DNA of 64,000 nt, from contig NC_091097.1 in NCBI RefSeq assembly GCF_024713975.1, forward strand, positions 7,930,861 to 7,994,860, in the 5' to 3' direction. How positions within the stretch are numbered: position 1 is the stretch's first letter; every line of letters starts with the position of its first letter. This DNA comes from Paralichthys olivaceus (Eukaryota > Chordata > Actinopteri > Pleuronectiformes > Paralichthyidae). Below the pieces are notes generated by a model. The model searched no databases. It was not told where the DNA came from and worked only from the letters and a program-made list of their open reading frames with translations. Of the stretch, positions 63,324 through 64,000 are shown in pieces. Both the position numbers and the translations under genes were made by a program.

Positions 63324-63428
63324 ATGGACCCGACCGAGATCGATGGGGAGAAGAAGGAGAGGAAGACGATCCACTTTGCTGTGCCATCCTCTGCGCCCAC
63401 CAACCTGGACCCTCGGCAAGTGGAGATG
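63324..63428 (+). CDS. ppp1r1b: DARPP-32, first coding exon (rest outside window)
   Basis: Regulatory inhibitor of protein phosphatase 1 that integrates dopamine signalling. Only the first exon is here: 35 residues, beginning MDPTEIDGEKKERKTIHFAV and ending NLDPRQVEM, then a GTGAGC donor at 63429. Human DARPP-32 starts [20 protein letters not shown] and DPRQVEM and has an exon boundary at the same point. KTIHF (residues 14-18) fits the PP1 docking motif K-x-I-x-F of KKIQF. About seven extra residues lie between MDP and the docking motif. The cAMP-kinase site (RRRPTPAML in human) is coded in the next exon, which I do not see before position 64000. The start has a GAGCCATGG context. The leader upstream is GA-rich with short GATA repeats. 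Confidence 0.9.
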
Positions 63429-64000
63429 GTGAGCAGACTGGAGGGTCAGGTTGCTGTTTGACCCATGAGGAGATGATTTGGTTTCAGTTCTCAGCTTTGA
63501 TTTGTTCTTGTGTTGAAGTGTCTTACATCTGAATTTCGTATTGTCTTTTCCTTTGCTCCATTTGAACACACCGTTGTTCCTCTATCACCTTTCCTCTCTG
63601 CTTTGTTTCATCTTTGACAAGTTTCTCATGCAGTCTTAGATTTTCTGACTCCATCTGCCTCACAGTTGAGAAATGATGGTGACATTTCCCCCTCTCTCAG
63701 TTCCCTCATGAGATTATAGCCTTGTTGTCTCATGTTGACTTGTTTGACAATGTGACACTGACAATAAAGTCACTCACTATCTTGTGTTTGAAGCCAGATC
63801 ACTCTTTTGTAACAGTATCAACAACCCGTTGACATTTTCTGTGTCATGCGCCTGCAACTGCTAATACTTTCTCTGTCATATATTGTGTTAGAACCAACCT
63901 TCGCCACAGAAGTGTCTATTAACTGACTCCGCATTGTCAGTATCATTCTGTGAAATGTTCATTTTTCATAGAGACAACTCTGATAGTTCGTTATCGGCTC
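63429..64000. other. First intron of ppp1r1b, to the window edge
   Basis: It follows the exon 1 donor. I see no acceptor leading into the expected arginine-rich second exon, so the intron runs past the window. Confidence 0.7.

Overview
The window reads as nuclear DNA of a ray-finned fish, most likely a percomorph teleost. Genes are split into small exons bounded by GT-AG introns. The encoded proteins are clear vertebrate orthologues. The spaces between them hold dinucleotide microsatellites and several interspersed repeats that I recognise from memory as common in percomorph fish. There are no operons, CRISPR arrays, phage or bacterial mobile elements.

Left third (1-17.8 kb): an integrin beta-3 type gene runs on the minus strand and is cut off by the left edge. 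Thirteen coding exons are visible and the transmembrane and cytoplasmic exons are missing. About 6.8 kb upstream, and divergent to it, lies the single-exon gene rprml (Reprimo-like) on the plus strand. Middle (17.8-37 kb): mostly non-coding, repeat-rich DNA with two exons of a PRR29-like gene on the plus strand (30.8 and 32.4 kb). Right half: three minus-strand genes in a row, tcap (telethonin, 37.0-37.7 kb, with a TATA box), a melanoregulin-like gene (41.2-43.6 kb) and stard3 (47.7-54.1 kb plus a probable untranslated first exon near 56.3 kb). At the right edge, ppp1r1b (DARPP-32) starts on the plus strand at 63.3 kb and only its first coding exon is inside the window.

The genes do not form one pathway. 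Their interest is synteny. itgb3/rprml and ppp1r1b/stard3/tcap correspond to two separate parts of human 17q that are close together here, a melanoregulin-like gene sits between tcap and stard3, and ppp1r1b is divergent from stard3. I found no convincing undescribed molecular system. The most unusual purely structural signal is a perfect 26-bp inverted repeat with a 9-nt spacer in an intron of stard3. Exon coordinates were assigned by reading splice sites and matching to remembered family members; no database search was run.
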